Source of the DNA: Prauserella endophytica
GTDB taxonomy: Bacteria > Actinomycetota > Actinomycetes > Mycobacteriales > Pseudonocardiaceae
Length of the DNA stretch: 64,000 nt
NCBI RefSeq assembly: GCF_005146945.1
Contig: NZ_SWMS01000013.1
Location: 124,001-188,000 of the forward strand
Reading direction: 5' to 3'
This document shows, piece after piece, positions 1-6,866 of this stretch. Positions within the stretch are counted from its first letter, which is position 1. Every line of letters starts with the position of its first letter. A program made the position numbers and the translations under genes. Under the pieces are notes generated by a model, which saw only the letters and a list, made by a program, of their open reading frames with translations, was not told where the DNA came from and ran no database searches.

Positions 1-2
1 AG

Positions 3-1172
3 GCGTGGGAGCAGCTCGTCCAGGGCCGCGAACTCGTCGACCGCCGCCGCCGTCGCGTGCTCCGCCAGGACATCCGGGGAGCGAAGGAGACGCTGTCCCG
101 GCACGCCTACACCGACGTGCCGATGCCGCCGCCGTTCGCCGACGCGCACGTGACGCGCGAGGACCTCGAACGGCTCGTGGCCGCGCCGCTCGGCAGGGCC
201 GTGGAGCTGACCAGCGCGACGATCGAGGCGGCGGGACTGCGGCCCAAGCAGCTCACCGCGATCTTCCTCGTCGGGGGGTCGAGCCGGATCCCGATGGTGT
301 CGCGGCTCGTGCACGAGCGCACCGGGGTGGTTCCGACCACCCTGGACCAGCCGGAGACAGTCGTCGCCCGTGGCGCGCTGCGGGCCGTGCAGGTGATCCC
401 CGACCGCACCGGCGCGCTGCCCGGGTCGGCGCAGGCCCGGCAGGGCGCGCCGGTTCCCGAGCACGAGCAGCGCACCAAGGTCGTGGCCACACCCGGCTTC
501 GGTGGGCGGCAGGCCCGGCCCGTGGCCGGCGTGCCCCGCCTGCCGCGGCCGCCTTCGGCGAACCCGGCCGGACGACCGTCTCCGCCGAGGGGACACCAGG
601 GGCTCGTGCCGCCGGCCACGCCCGCGCAGGCGGCTCCCCGCGGCCGCAAACGGCTGCCGTGGCTGCTCGGTGGTGCCCTCGCGCTGGTGGCCGCCACGGT
701 CGCGGTGCTGCTGACCGCGCTCAGCGGCGAGGACGAGCCCGAGGGGCGCACCTTCGCGCAGTACTCCTACACGTTCACCGCGCCGCCGGGCTGGACGCAG
801 ACCGGCGACAACGTCGCCGACCGGCAGGTGGTCGTGAAACCAAGCGACGCGCAGCAGCGCGACGACCTCGTGGTGGTGCAGGAGTTCGTGCTGTCCTACG
901 ACGGCGGAGCCGAACGCGACCGCCTGGCCGGTGTGCTGCGCGACGCGGCGAACAGCGAGTCCGACCGCTACGGCGGTTTCCAGGACCACCACGAGTTCGC
1001 CGGCCGCGACACCATCCACTACGTGGAGACCAAGCCCGCGGCCAAGGTCAACTGGTACGTGCTGGCACAGGGCACCGCGCAGGTCAGTGTCGGCTGCCAG
1101 GAGGCGGACGACCCGGAGCGTGTGCGCGTCGCGTGCGAGCAGATCGTGCGCACCCTCGAGATCACCAACTGA
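3..1172 (+). CDS. Type VII secretion-associated protein with Hsp70-like part (Rv3446c family), 5' truncated
   Basis: The frame is open to the left edge, so the start lies outside the window. The N-terminal part looks like the end of an Hsp70/DnaK-type ATPase domain: the motif FLVGGSSRIPMVSRLV matches the adenosine-binding segment of that fold. A Pro/Arg-rich linker follows, then one membrane segment near bases 657-725 (LPWLLGGALALVAATVAVLL). An extracytoplasmic domain of about 140 residues beginning YTFTAPPGWTQTGDN ends the protein; it resembles the type VII secretion-associated family of Rv3446c. In mycobacterial ESX-4 this gene precedes the esxU/esxT pair, and here too the next genes are two WXG100 proteins. 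It is probably a membrane accessory of an ESX-4 type secretion system. The exact role of the family is unknown. No DnaK substrate-binding domain is present. Confidence 0.75.
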   Translation, partial: AWEQLVQGRELVDRRRRRVLRQDIRGAKETLSRHAYTDVPMPPPFADAHVTREDLERLVAAPLGRAVELTSATIEAAGLRPKQLTAIFLVGGSSRIPMVSRLVHERTGVVPTTLDQPETVVARGALRAVQVIPDRTGALPGSAQARQGAPVPEHEQRTKVVATPGFGGRQARPVAGVPRLPRPPSANPAGRPSPPRGHQGLVPPATPAQAAPRGRKRLPWLLGGALALVAATVAVLLTALSGEDEPEGRTFAQYSYTFTAPPGWTQTGDNVADRQVVVKPSDAQQRDDLVVVQEFVLSYDGGAERDRLAGVLRDAANSESDRYGGFQDHHEFAGRDTIHYVETKPAAKVNWYVLAQGTAQVSVGCQEADDPERVRVACEQIVRTLEITN

Positions 1173-1489
1173 GGCCGCGTTCCCGTTAGCTCGGGCGAGT
1201 GATTAACGGCGCCCCGAATTAGCGCAAGCGAATGCGAGAGGCGCGATTCCCGGCTGTCGGGCGTTCGGCGAAACCGTTGGGGCACAGGGTATTTCCGGGA
1301 CCGTTCGCGCAGGTCGGACCCGGTGTTCACCTCCTGGTTCCACTCCGGTTCCGAAGTGGAGCGTTCACGCTAGCAACTACTTGGGGACTTGCCGCGACAA
1401 CGGGGAACCGAACATGGCAATGTCTCCGTCGTAGAGCCAGTACGAACAAACGAGTACAGGCGAACCACGAACGAAGGGGGTCACCTCCG
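1173..1489. other. Intergenic region upstream of the Esx pair
   Basis: 317 bp without a convincing gene. A short interrupted dyad CGTTA...TAACG (1184-1188 with 1204-1208) follows the stop of the upstream gene. The GAAGGGGG at 1473-1480 is a good ribosome binding site for the ATG at 1490. An upstream in-frame extension to base 1232 is possible, but it would put this binding site inside the gene and add a non-conserved N-terminus, so I treat the stretch as the leader and promoter of the Esx operon. Confidence 0.6.
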
Positions 1490-1807
1490 ATGGCAGGCGG
1501 TTTCACCGGGACACCGGAGCAGTTCCAGCAGGCGTACCAGGACGTCGACCAGATCAAGGCGTCGATGGACCAGAACCTGAACACGCTCCGCAACAACATC
1601 GAGGCCACGCAGGCCGGCTGGCAGGGCGAGGCCGCGAAGGCCTTCAACAACGTGATGGCGGCCTTCGACGAGAAGACCCGGAAGCTGAACGAGGCGCTCG
1701 GCAACATCGGTGAGCTGCTCCAGCAGTCCGGTGTCAAGTACCAGCAGGCGGAAGAGGAGCAGAACTCCGCCATCAGCAGCATCGGCAACACCCTCGGCGG
1801 CCTCTGA
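1490..1807 (+). CDS. WXG100 family ESX substrate (EsxU/CFP-10-like)
   Basis: A 105-residue helical-hairpin protein with Trp44-Gln45-Gly46 (QAGWQGEAAKAF) in the turn, the hallmark of WXG100 proteins. Near the C-terminus Tyr84-Gln-Gln-Ala-Glu88 fits the YxxxD/E export signal of type VII substrates. Start chosen at ATG 1490 because GAAGGGGG lies 9 bases upstream. It is the first of an Esx pair: the partner starts 54 bp downstream with the same polarity, and the pair sits between an Rv3446c-like gene and rplM, as esxU and esxT do in mycobacterial ESX-4. The two should form a heterodimer secreted by the ESX-4 system. Assignment to U rather than T is by gene order only. Confidence 0.9.
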   Translation: MAGGFTGTPEQFQQAYQDVDQIKASMDQNLNTLRNNIEATQAGWQGEAAKAFNNVMAAFDEKTRKLNEALGNIGELLQQSGVKYQQAEEEQNSAISSIGNTLGGL

Positions 1808-1861
1808 GCCGCGTAGCGCGCCCACTCGAACTTCCAGACCTACCACTCAACGGAGGCAAAA

Positions 1862-2149
1862 ATGCCGAACGGCATCGTTGTTGATTACGCGACCATCCAC
1901 CAGGCTGCCGACGACTGCAACAAGACCGGTGGCGAGCTCGACGCTCTGTTCGAGGACCTCAAGGCCCGCCTCGCCCCGCTGGTCGACAGCTGGTCCGGTG
2001 AGGCCATGGAGGCGTGGCAGAACGTGCAGAACGAGTGGAACACCTCGCTCGACGAGATGAAGCAGGTGCTCGCTCAGATCGCCACCGCGCTGCCGCAGAT
2101 CGCCGACGGCTACCAGTCGACGGACAAGGGCATCCAGGGGATGTTCTGA
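1862..2149 (+). CDS. WXG100 family ESX substrate (EsxT/ESAT-6-like)
   Basis: A 95-residue WXG100 protein with Trp44-Ser45-Gly46 (DSWSGEAMEAW) between two predicted helices. GGAGG five bases before the ATG makes the start clear. The C-terminal end carries Tyr84-Gln-Ser-Thr-Asp88, so this partner also has a YxxxD/E-type signal, at the same residue numbers as in its neighbour. It should pair with the 1490-1807 product as an ESX-4 substrate dimer. A strong terminator lies directly behind it, which closes the ESX transcription unit before the leftward genes that follow. Confidence 0.9.
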   Translation: MPNGIVVDYATIHQAADDCNKTGGELDALFEDLKARLAPLVDSWSGEAMEAWQNVQNEWNTSLDEMKQVLAQIATALPQIADGYQSTDKGIQGMF

Positions 2150-2164
2150 TCCTCCAGCGCCACG

Positions 2165-2201
2165 AAACCGGGCCCGGCCGATTCGGCCGGGCCCGGTTTT
2201 T
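2165..2201. terminator. Bidirectional intrinsic terminator behind the Esx pair
   Basis: A perfect 17-bp inverted repeat, 2165-2181 with 2183-2199, is followed by a T run (TTTTT) on the plus strand and preceded by AAA. It lies between the rightward Esx pair and the leftward gene ending at 2216, so it probably stops transcription from both sides. Confidence 0.85.
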
Positions 2202-2215
2202 CTGTCCGCGTCTGT

Positions 2216-2770
2216 CTACTTGGGAGCGCCGACCTCGTACTCGGGCTTGTCGTTGAGCACGCGGATCGTGACGGACCGCTTCTGCCCGGCCACCTCCGCC
2301 GAGCACTCGAAGGTGTGGCCGGTCTCGATCCGCTGGTTCGCCGGGCACTCCACGCCGGAGACGTCGTGCTCGCCGTAGCTGTCCCGCAGCGTGGTCGCCA
2401 CGCCCTCCTGCAGCGACTGCTTGTCGAGCACGTCGCCCCGGAACACGCCGAGCAGCCACGCCGCGACCCCGCCGCCCGCGAGCACCACCACGGCCACGAG
2501 CCCGATCACGAGCGGCTTCTTCGACCGCTTGGGCTTGGGCCGCGAGGTGTCGCCGAAGGCGCCGAGTCCGCCGTACTGCGACTGGAAGTTCCCGCCGAAG
2601 TTGCCCGGCGCCTGCTGCTGGTGCGGCTGTGGTGGTTGCTGTGACTGGTGCCGCTGATGTGGCTGGTGTGGTTGAGGAGGCGAGCCCGGGTACTGACCGG
2701 GGGCCGGGTGGCCGTGGCCCGGCGTCTGCGGCTGCCACCAGCCCTGCGGCTGGCCGGGCGGCTGTGTCAT
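2216..2770 (-). CDS. Membrane-anchored DUF4333-type protein
   Basis: A 184-residue protein. Residues 1-80 are rich in Pro, Gln, His and Gly and are probably disordered and cytoplasmic. Basic residues (KPKRSKK) then lead into one membrane segment (LVIGLVAVVVLAGGGVAAWL). The extracytoplasmic C-terminal domain of about 80 residues contains two Cys (VECPANQR and TFECSAEV) and ends in a VTIRVLNDKPEYEV strand, which fits the DUF4333 domain common in actinobacteria. The role of the domain is unknown. The gene is downstream of the lipoprotein gene at 2813-3736 in the same orientation, with a 42-bp gap, so the two may be co-transcribed. The Pro/Gln-rich head resembles those of other actinobacterial envelope anchors and gives no functional clue. 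Confidence 0.75.
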   Translation of the reverse strand: MTQPPGQPQGWWQPQTPGHGHPAPGQYPGSPPQPHQPHQRHQSQQPPQPHQQQAPGNFGGNFQSQYGGLGAFGDTSRPKPKRSKKPLVIGLVAVVVLAGGGVAAWLLGVFRGDVLDKQSLQEGVATTLRDSYGEHDVSGVECPANQRIETGHTFECSAEVAGQKRSVTIRVLNDKPEYEVGAPK

Positions 2771-2812
2771 CGGTTCCCCTCGTGCGCTCGTGGACTGCTG
2801 ACCGCCGACGGG

Positions 2813-3736
2813 TCAGCCGCCCGAGCTGGTGATCTGGCTCATCCGGTCGTAGAACTCGTCGACCTCGGCGTCGGTCTTGAGCGCCGTGATCTGGTCGGGC
2901 GGCGGGATCTTGGGCAGCGACTCCTCGGTCGGCGGCTCGAGCACCTGGTAGTGCTCCTTGATCTCGATCTCGGTCCCGCCCGCGGTGATGAGCCCGTTCA
3001 TCTCGATCTCCTTGAGCCCGCCCTGCGGGTCGAGCGCGATCCGTGTCTCGACGATCCCGTCGCGCGCTTCCTCGCTGATCTGCTGCAGCGCCCACTCTGG
3101 CAGGATCACCACCCGCTCCTCGAGGATGTCGCGCAGGGTCACCTCGGCGGTCAGCTCGACGCTGCCGTCCTGCAGGCTCTTCGCCTGCTTCGCCGCGTGA
3201 CCGTTCTCCAGCGACGACTGCACGGTGCTGAGCATGCGGCACACGATGGCGTAGCCGCCCCAGAAGCAGACGTCGTAGCCGACGTCCTCGTACGGCAGGG
3301 AGACCCACGCGGTGGGGGCGAGGCTCTCGTAGACGGGGCCGAGGATCGCGTACTCCACGTCGCTGCCCGCGGGGCGGTAATAGTCGCGATAGTCGGCGGA
3401 GTCCCGGTTGGAGTGGTTCTTGTAGAACCGCGACGGCGGGCTGCCCACCTGGATCGCCGTGATCGTCGCGTCGGCCTTCTTGTCGCCGATCCGCGTGTAG
3501 GAGCGGTGGGTGCTCTGCCTCGGCTCGTTGCCCGCCAGGTCGTCGTCGAGGTGTTCCAGCGTGGCCGCGAACTTGGCGCTGACGTACTCGGCCGCGGCGT
3601 CGCCGTCGGGGATGGGGGTGCCGGACCGGCCACCGCTCGCGCAGGACGTGGTCAGCGCGAGCACCACGCCGAGCGCCGCGAGTGTCCTCAGCCGCCGCCG
3701 TCTCGACGGCTTCGGGCACTGTGTCATTGCCGTCAT
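2813..3736 (-). CDS. Putative lipoprotein, unknown function
   Basis: The start is set at ATG 3736 because GGGGG lies eight bases upstream; the frame is open for 27 more codons. The N-terminus has a basic stretch (RRRRLR), a hydrophobic core (TLAALGVVLALTT) and SCASGG, a plausible though not ideal lipobox, so the mature protein is probably lipid-anchored outside the membrane. The remaining 270 residues have no motif I recognise. They include a Tyr-rich section (YRDYYRPAGSD), a C..C pair in VCFWGGYAIVCRM, and a C-terminal acidic tail. The length and layout suggest a secreted binding or scaffold protein. It heads a leftward pair with the DUF4333 gene, back to back with the rplM-rpsI operon, which starts 184 bp away. 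Confidence 0.7.
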   Translation of the reverse strand: MTAMTQCPKPSRRRRLRTLAALGVVLALTTSCASGGRSGTPIPDGDAAAEYVSAKFAATLEHLDDDLAGNEPRQSTHRSYTRIGDKKADATITAIQVGSPPSRFYKNHSNRDSADYRDYYRPAGSDVEYAILGPVYESLAPTAWVSLPYEDVGYDVCFWGGYAIVCRMLSTVQSSLENGHAAKQAKSLQDGSVELTAEVTLRDILEERVVILPEWALQQISEEARDGIVETRIALDPQGGLKEIEMNGLITAGGTEIEIKEHYQVLEPPTEESLPKIPPPDQITALKTDAEVDEFYDRMSQITSSGG

Positions 3737-3920
3737 TTGCCGAACCCCCGGGAATGTCTCGTCGCGGCGCGCTGCCGGAGACATTAGTATGTGGGTGCTC
3801 TCGTACCCCGCCTTCACCCTCTTCGAGGCGACCGGGTATCTTCATAAGCTGTTGTGCGTACGAGCGTCTGCGCTCAGCCCGCACTGAACCCACACGCAAT
3901 GTTGACGACGAGGTAGACCC

Positions 3921-4373
3921 TTGCCCACGTACAGCCCCAAGCCCGGCGATGTCACCCGTGCCTGGCACGTGATCGACGCCGAGGATGTCGTGCTCGGCCG
4001 GCTCGCGACCGAGGTCGCCACGCTGCTGCGCGGCAAGCACAAGCCGACCTATGCCCCGCACGTGGACACCGGTGACTTCGTCATCATCGTCAACGCCGAC
4101 AAGGTGGCCCTCACCGGTAACAAGCGCGAGCAGAAGTTCGCCTACCGGCACAGCGGCTACCCCGGCGGTCTGCGCAAGCGCTCCTTCGGTGAGCTGCTCG
4201 AGACCCGCCCTGAGCGGCTGGTCGAGAAGGTCGTCAAGGGCATGCTGCCGAAGAACAAGCTCGGCCGCGCCCAGGCCAAGAAGCTGAAGGTCTACGCAGG
4301 GCCCGAGCACCCGCACGCCGCGCAGCAGCCGCAGCCGCGCGAGATCTCCAAGATCGCTCAGGTTACCCAGTGA
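3921..4373 (+). CDS. rplM: 50S ribosomal protein L13
   Basis: 150 residues, the usual length, with the L13 core [19 protein letters not shown] and the RNA-binding segment HSGYPGGLR, followed by the conserved [11 protein letters not shown]13 binds 23S rRNA early in large-subunit assembly. The start is TTG at 3921, giving MPTYSPK as in other actinobacterial L13 proteins; GAGG lies seven bases before it. The stop overlaps the rpsI start by four bases (GTGA at 4370-4373), so the two are translationally coupled. Behind an ESX-4 Esx pair, this rplM-rpsI-glmM order is the mycobacterial arrangement. Confidence 0.97.
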   Translation: MPTYSPKPGDVTRAWHVIDAEDVVLGRLATEVATLLRGKHKPTYAPHVDTGDFVIIVNADKVALTGNKREQKFAYRHSGYPGGLRKRSFGELLETRPERLVEKVVKGMLPKNKLGRAQAKKLKVYAGPEHPHAAQQPQPREISKIAQVTQ

Positions 4374-4858
4374 GTGAGGAACAGGTAGTGACCAGCACCG
4401 AGACCGAGGCCGCCACCGACGCGGCTGTGACCAGCGAGACGCCGGCCGCGCCGAGGCCGTCCCGCGCCGCCGGTGGCACCGCGCAGACGGTCGGCCGCCG
4501 CAAGGAGGCCGTCGTCCGGGTGCGGCTCGTGCCCGGTTCCGGCCAGTTCAAGCTCAACGGCAAGACGCTCGAGACGTACTTCCCCAACAAGGTGCACCAG
4601 CAGCTCATCCGTGAGCCGCTGGTGACGGTGGAGAAGCCCGAGTCGTTCGACGTGTTCGCCAACCTCGACGGCGGCGGCATCTCCGGCCAGGCCGGGGCGC
4701 TGCGTCTCGCCATCGCGCGTGCGCTCGCCGAGATCGACGCCGACGACCGCCCGGCGCTGAAGAAGGCCGGCTTCCTGACCCGGGACGCGCGTTCCACGGA
4801 GCGGAAGAAGTACGGCCTCAAGAAGGCCCGCAAGGCTCCGCAGTACAGCAAGCGCTGA
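4370..4858 (+). CDS. rpsI: 30S ribosomal protein S9
   Basis: 162 residues. The first 35 or so (rich in Thr, Ala and Glu) are an actinobacterial extension. The S9 core starts at [14 protein letters not shown] and contains [30 protein letters not shown] and the basic tail [17 protein letters not shown], which reaches the decoding-site tRNA. The GTG start at 4370 overlaps the rplM stop by four bases; a second GTG 18 bases further in is possible. A 12-bp hairpin follows at 4879-4909. Essential ribosome gene, co-expressed with rplM. Confidence 0.97.
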   Translation: MSEEQVVTSTETEAATDAAVTSETPAAPRPSRAAGGTAQTVGRRKEAVVRVRLVPGSGQFKLNGKTLETYFPNKVHQQLIREPLVTVEKPESFDVFANLDGGGISGQAGALRLAIARALAEIDADDRPALKKAGFLTRDARSTERKKYGLKKARKAPQYSKR

Positions 4859-4878
4859 CGCGCCACAGCAACGCACGG

Positions 4879-4909
4879 GAGCGCCCATCCGATACCTGGA
4901 TGGGCGCTC
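4879..4909 (+). terminator. Hairpin terminator after rpsI
   Basis: A perfect 12-bp stem, GAGCGCCCATCC (4879-4890) with GGATGGGCGCTC (4898-4909), and a 7-base loop. No long T run follows, which is common for high-GC terminators. It separates rplM-rpsI from glmM. Confidence 0.7.
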
Positions 4910-5051
4910 TCTCGCGTTTCGGGGTGCGTCCCGCGGTGGAACGCGCCGCGTGCGTACCCGCCTGGGGCCGCTTCCCCGCGGTCGCTAGGTTTGATCGGGC
5001 CGCTCCCGGGGCGGACGCTCACAGCAGGACCCTCACACGGAGGTCGAGGAC

Positions 5052-6386
5052 ATGGCTCGCCTTTTCGGCACCGACGGGGTGCGCGGCCTCGCCAACGCCG
5101 AACTCACGCCCGAGCTCGCGATGTCGGTCGCGGCAAGCGCCGCCCGCGTGCTCGCCGCACACGACCGCTCGCACCGGCCCGTCGCCATCGTCGGCAGGGA
5201 TCCGAGGGCCAGCGGGGAGATGCTGGAGGCGGCCGTTGTCGCCGGGCTCGCGTCGGCGGGCGCGGACGTACTGCGGGTCGGCGTGCTGCCGACGCCGGCG
5301 GTCGCGTTCCTGGTGGGCGACCTCTCCGCGGATCTTGGCGTGATGATCTCCGCGTCGCACAACCCGATGCCCGACAACGGCATCAAGCTCTTCGGCGAGG
5401 GTGGGCACAAGCTGCCCGACGGTATCGAGGACGAGATCGAGGCCGGGCTCACGGCCCACGGCGCCCGGCCGACCGGCGCGCAGATCGGCCGCGTCTCCGA
5501 TGTCGACGACGCACTCGACCGCTACGTCGCCCATCTGCTCGCGGCCACGCCGCACTCACTCGCGGGCCTGCGCGTGGTGGTCGACTGCGCGAACGGCGCC
5601 GCCTCGCAGGCCGCCCCGGAGGCGTACCGCAAGGCGGGCGCCGAGGTGGTCGCGCTGCACGCGGACCCGGACGGCGTCAACATCAACGACGGCTGTGGCT
5701 CCACCCACCCCGAGGACCTGTGTGCCGCCGTCGTCGAGCACGGCGCCGACCTCGGCATCGCCCACGACGGTGACGCCGACCGCTGCCTCGCCGTCGACGC
5801 TCGGGGCAACCTCGTGGACGGCGACCAGATCATGGCCGTCCTCGCCCTCGCGATGGCGGAGGCCGGTGAGCTGGCCGAGACGACGCTCGTCGCCACGGTG
5901 ATGAGCAACCTCGGCCTGCACCTCGCGATGCGTGAGCACGAGATCGTGCTGCGGACCACGGCCGTCGGCGACCGCTACGTGCTGGAGGAGCTGCGGGCGG
6001 GCGGCTTCTCCCTCGGCGGCGAGCAGTCGGGGCACGTCGTGCTGCCCGGACACGCGACAACGGGTGACGGGCTGCTCACGGCGATGCGGCTGATGGGCAG
6101 GATGGCTGCCACCGGGAAGCCGCTCGCCGAGCTGGCCGGGGTGATGCGCAGGCTGCCGCAGGTGCTCGTCAACGTGCGCGTCGCCGACAAGGCCGCCGTG
6201 GCCGCCTCGCCCGCCGTGCGGGAGGCCGTGGACGCGGTGAGCGCGGAACTGGGCGACGAGGGCCGCGTGCTGCTGCGCCCGTCGGGCACCGAGCAGCTCG
6301 TGCGCGTGATGGTCGAGGCGCCGGCGGAGGACACCGCCCAGGCCGCGGCCGACCGGCTGGCCGGGGTCGTCGCCTCGGTCTCCTGA
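5052..6386 (+). CDS. glmM: Phosphoglucosamine mutase
   Basis: 444 residues, standard length. GlmM interconverts glucosamine-6-phosphate and glucosamine-1-phosphate in the cytosol, feeding UDP-GlcNAc for peptidoglycan. The start [12 protein letters not shown] is characteristic. The phosphoserine loop [13 protein letters not shown] places the phosphorylated Ser at residue 102. The Mg loop HDGDADRC, the sugar-binding GGEQSGH and the phosphate-binding [11 protein letters not shown] follow in the family order. ATG 5052 follows GGAGG in the leader. glmS, the enzyme of the preceding step, lies 7 kb downstream in the same orientation, separated by the ESX-like and ketosynthase cassette. Confidence 0.98.
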   Translation: MARLFGTDGVRGLANAELTPELAMSVAASAARVLAAHDRSHRPVAIVGRDPRASGEMLEAAVVAGLASAGADVLRVGVLPTPAVAFLVGDLSADLGVMISASHNPMPDNGIKLFGEGGHKLPDGIEDEIEAGLTAHGARPTGAQIGRVSDVDDALDRYVAHLLAATPHSLAGLRVVVDCANGAASQAAPEAYRKAGAEVVALHADPDGVNINDGCGSTHPEDLCAAVVEHGADLGIAHDGDADRCLAVDARGNLVDGDQIMAVLALAMAEAGELAETTLVATVMSNLGLHLAMREHEIVLRTTAVGDRYVLEELRAGGFSLGGEQSGHVVLPGHATTGDGLLTAMRLMGRMAATGKPLAELAGVMRRLPQVLVNVRVADKAAVAASPAVREAVDAVSAELGDEGRVLLRPSGTEQLVRVMVEAPAEDTAQAAADRLAGVVASVS

Positions 6387-6536
6387 GCAGGCGTTCGGCG
6401 TTTCGGCTTGCAAATTTCCGATCTCGGTGCGCGCTGACCTGCGCCTCGGTACATTCTGTGCATTAGCGACGGCACCGGGGCGGAACCGTGTGCGTCGTAG
6501 AGGCGATCGCACAGTCAACCGGGAGGGGGAGCGGTC

Positions 6537-6866
6537 GTGACCGGGGTCAACGCACCGAGCGGCTATACCGCAGACACGGGCTCCATGGCGAGCCAGGCGC
6601 AGACGATCAACGATGCCGCCGAGGAAGCCAAGGACGCCGTCAAGGACGTCAAGCCCGCGAAGGTCACGGAAGCCGACTTCGGCACCGCCCACACGCAGTA
6701 CGGCGCCGACTTCACGGCGGCGATCGAGGCGCTCGGCACGGGCTCCGACGCGATGTGCGGCGCGCTGATCTCGCTGGCCCAGGGCATCGGCAGCGCGGGC
6801 AAGCAGTACGCCACGGCCGAGTCCGAGCAGGCCGCGGCCGCCAACCAGTCGGGGAGCGGGATGTGA
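6537..6866 (+). CDS. EspC-like type VII secretion target
   Basis: A 109-residue helical protein, no signal peptide. The central and C-terminal pattern (FGTAHTQYGADF, AMCGALISLAQGIGSAG) resembles the EspC/DUF2580 family of ESX-secreted proteins, and Tyr91-Ala-Thr-Ala-Glu95 fits the YxxxD/E type VII signal. It has no WXG motif. The GTG start at 6537 follows the strong binding site GGGAGGGGGAG. Its stop overlaps the next start (GTGA, 6863-6866), so it is the first gene of a tightly packed run that reaches the ketosynthase genes. It is likely secreted or a chaperone-like partner of the large 6863-9367 protein. The family call is from pattern only. Confidence 0.7.
   Translation: MTGVNAPSGYTADTGSMASQAQTINDAAEEAKDAVKDVKPAKVTEADFGTAHTQYGADFTAAIEALGTGSDAMCGALISLAQGIGSAGKQYATAESEQAAAANQSGSGM

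Noticed and set aside
1959-4316. Leftward open frame of 785 codons across the Esx, lipoprotein and rplM region
   Set aside because: It runs through real genes on both strands, including antisense to rplM, and its Arg/Gly/Ala composition is the usual shadow of GC-rich coding DNA.
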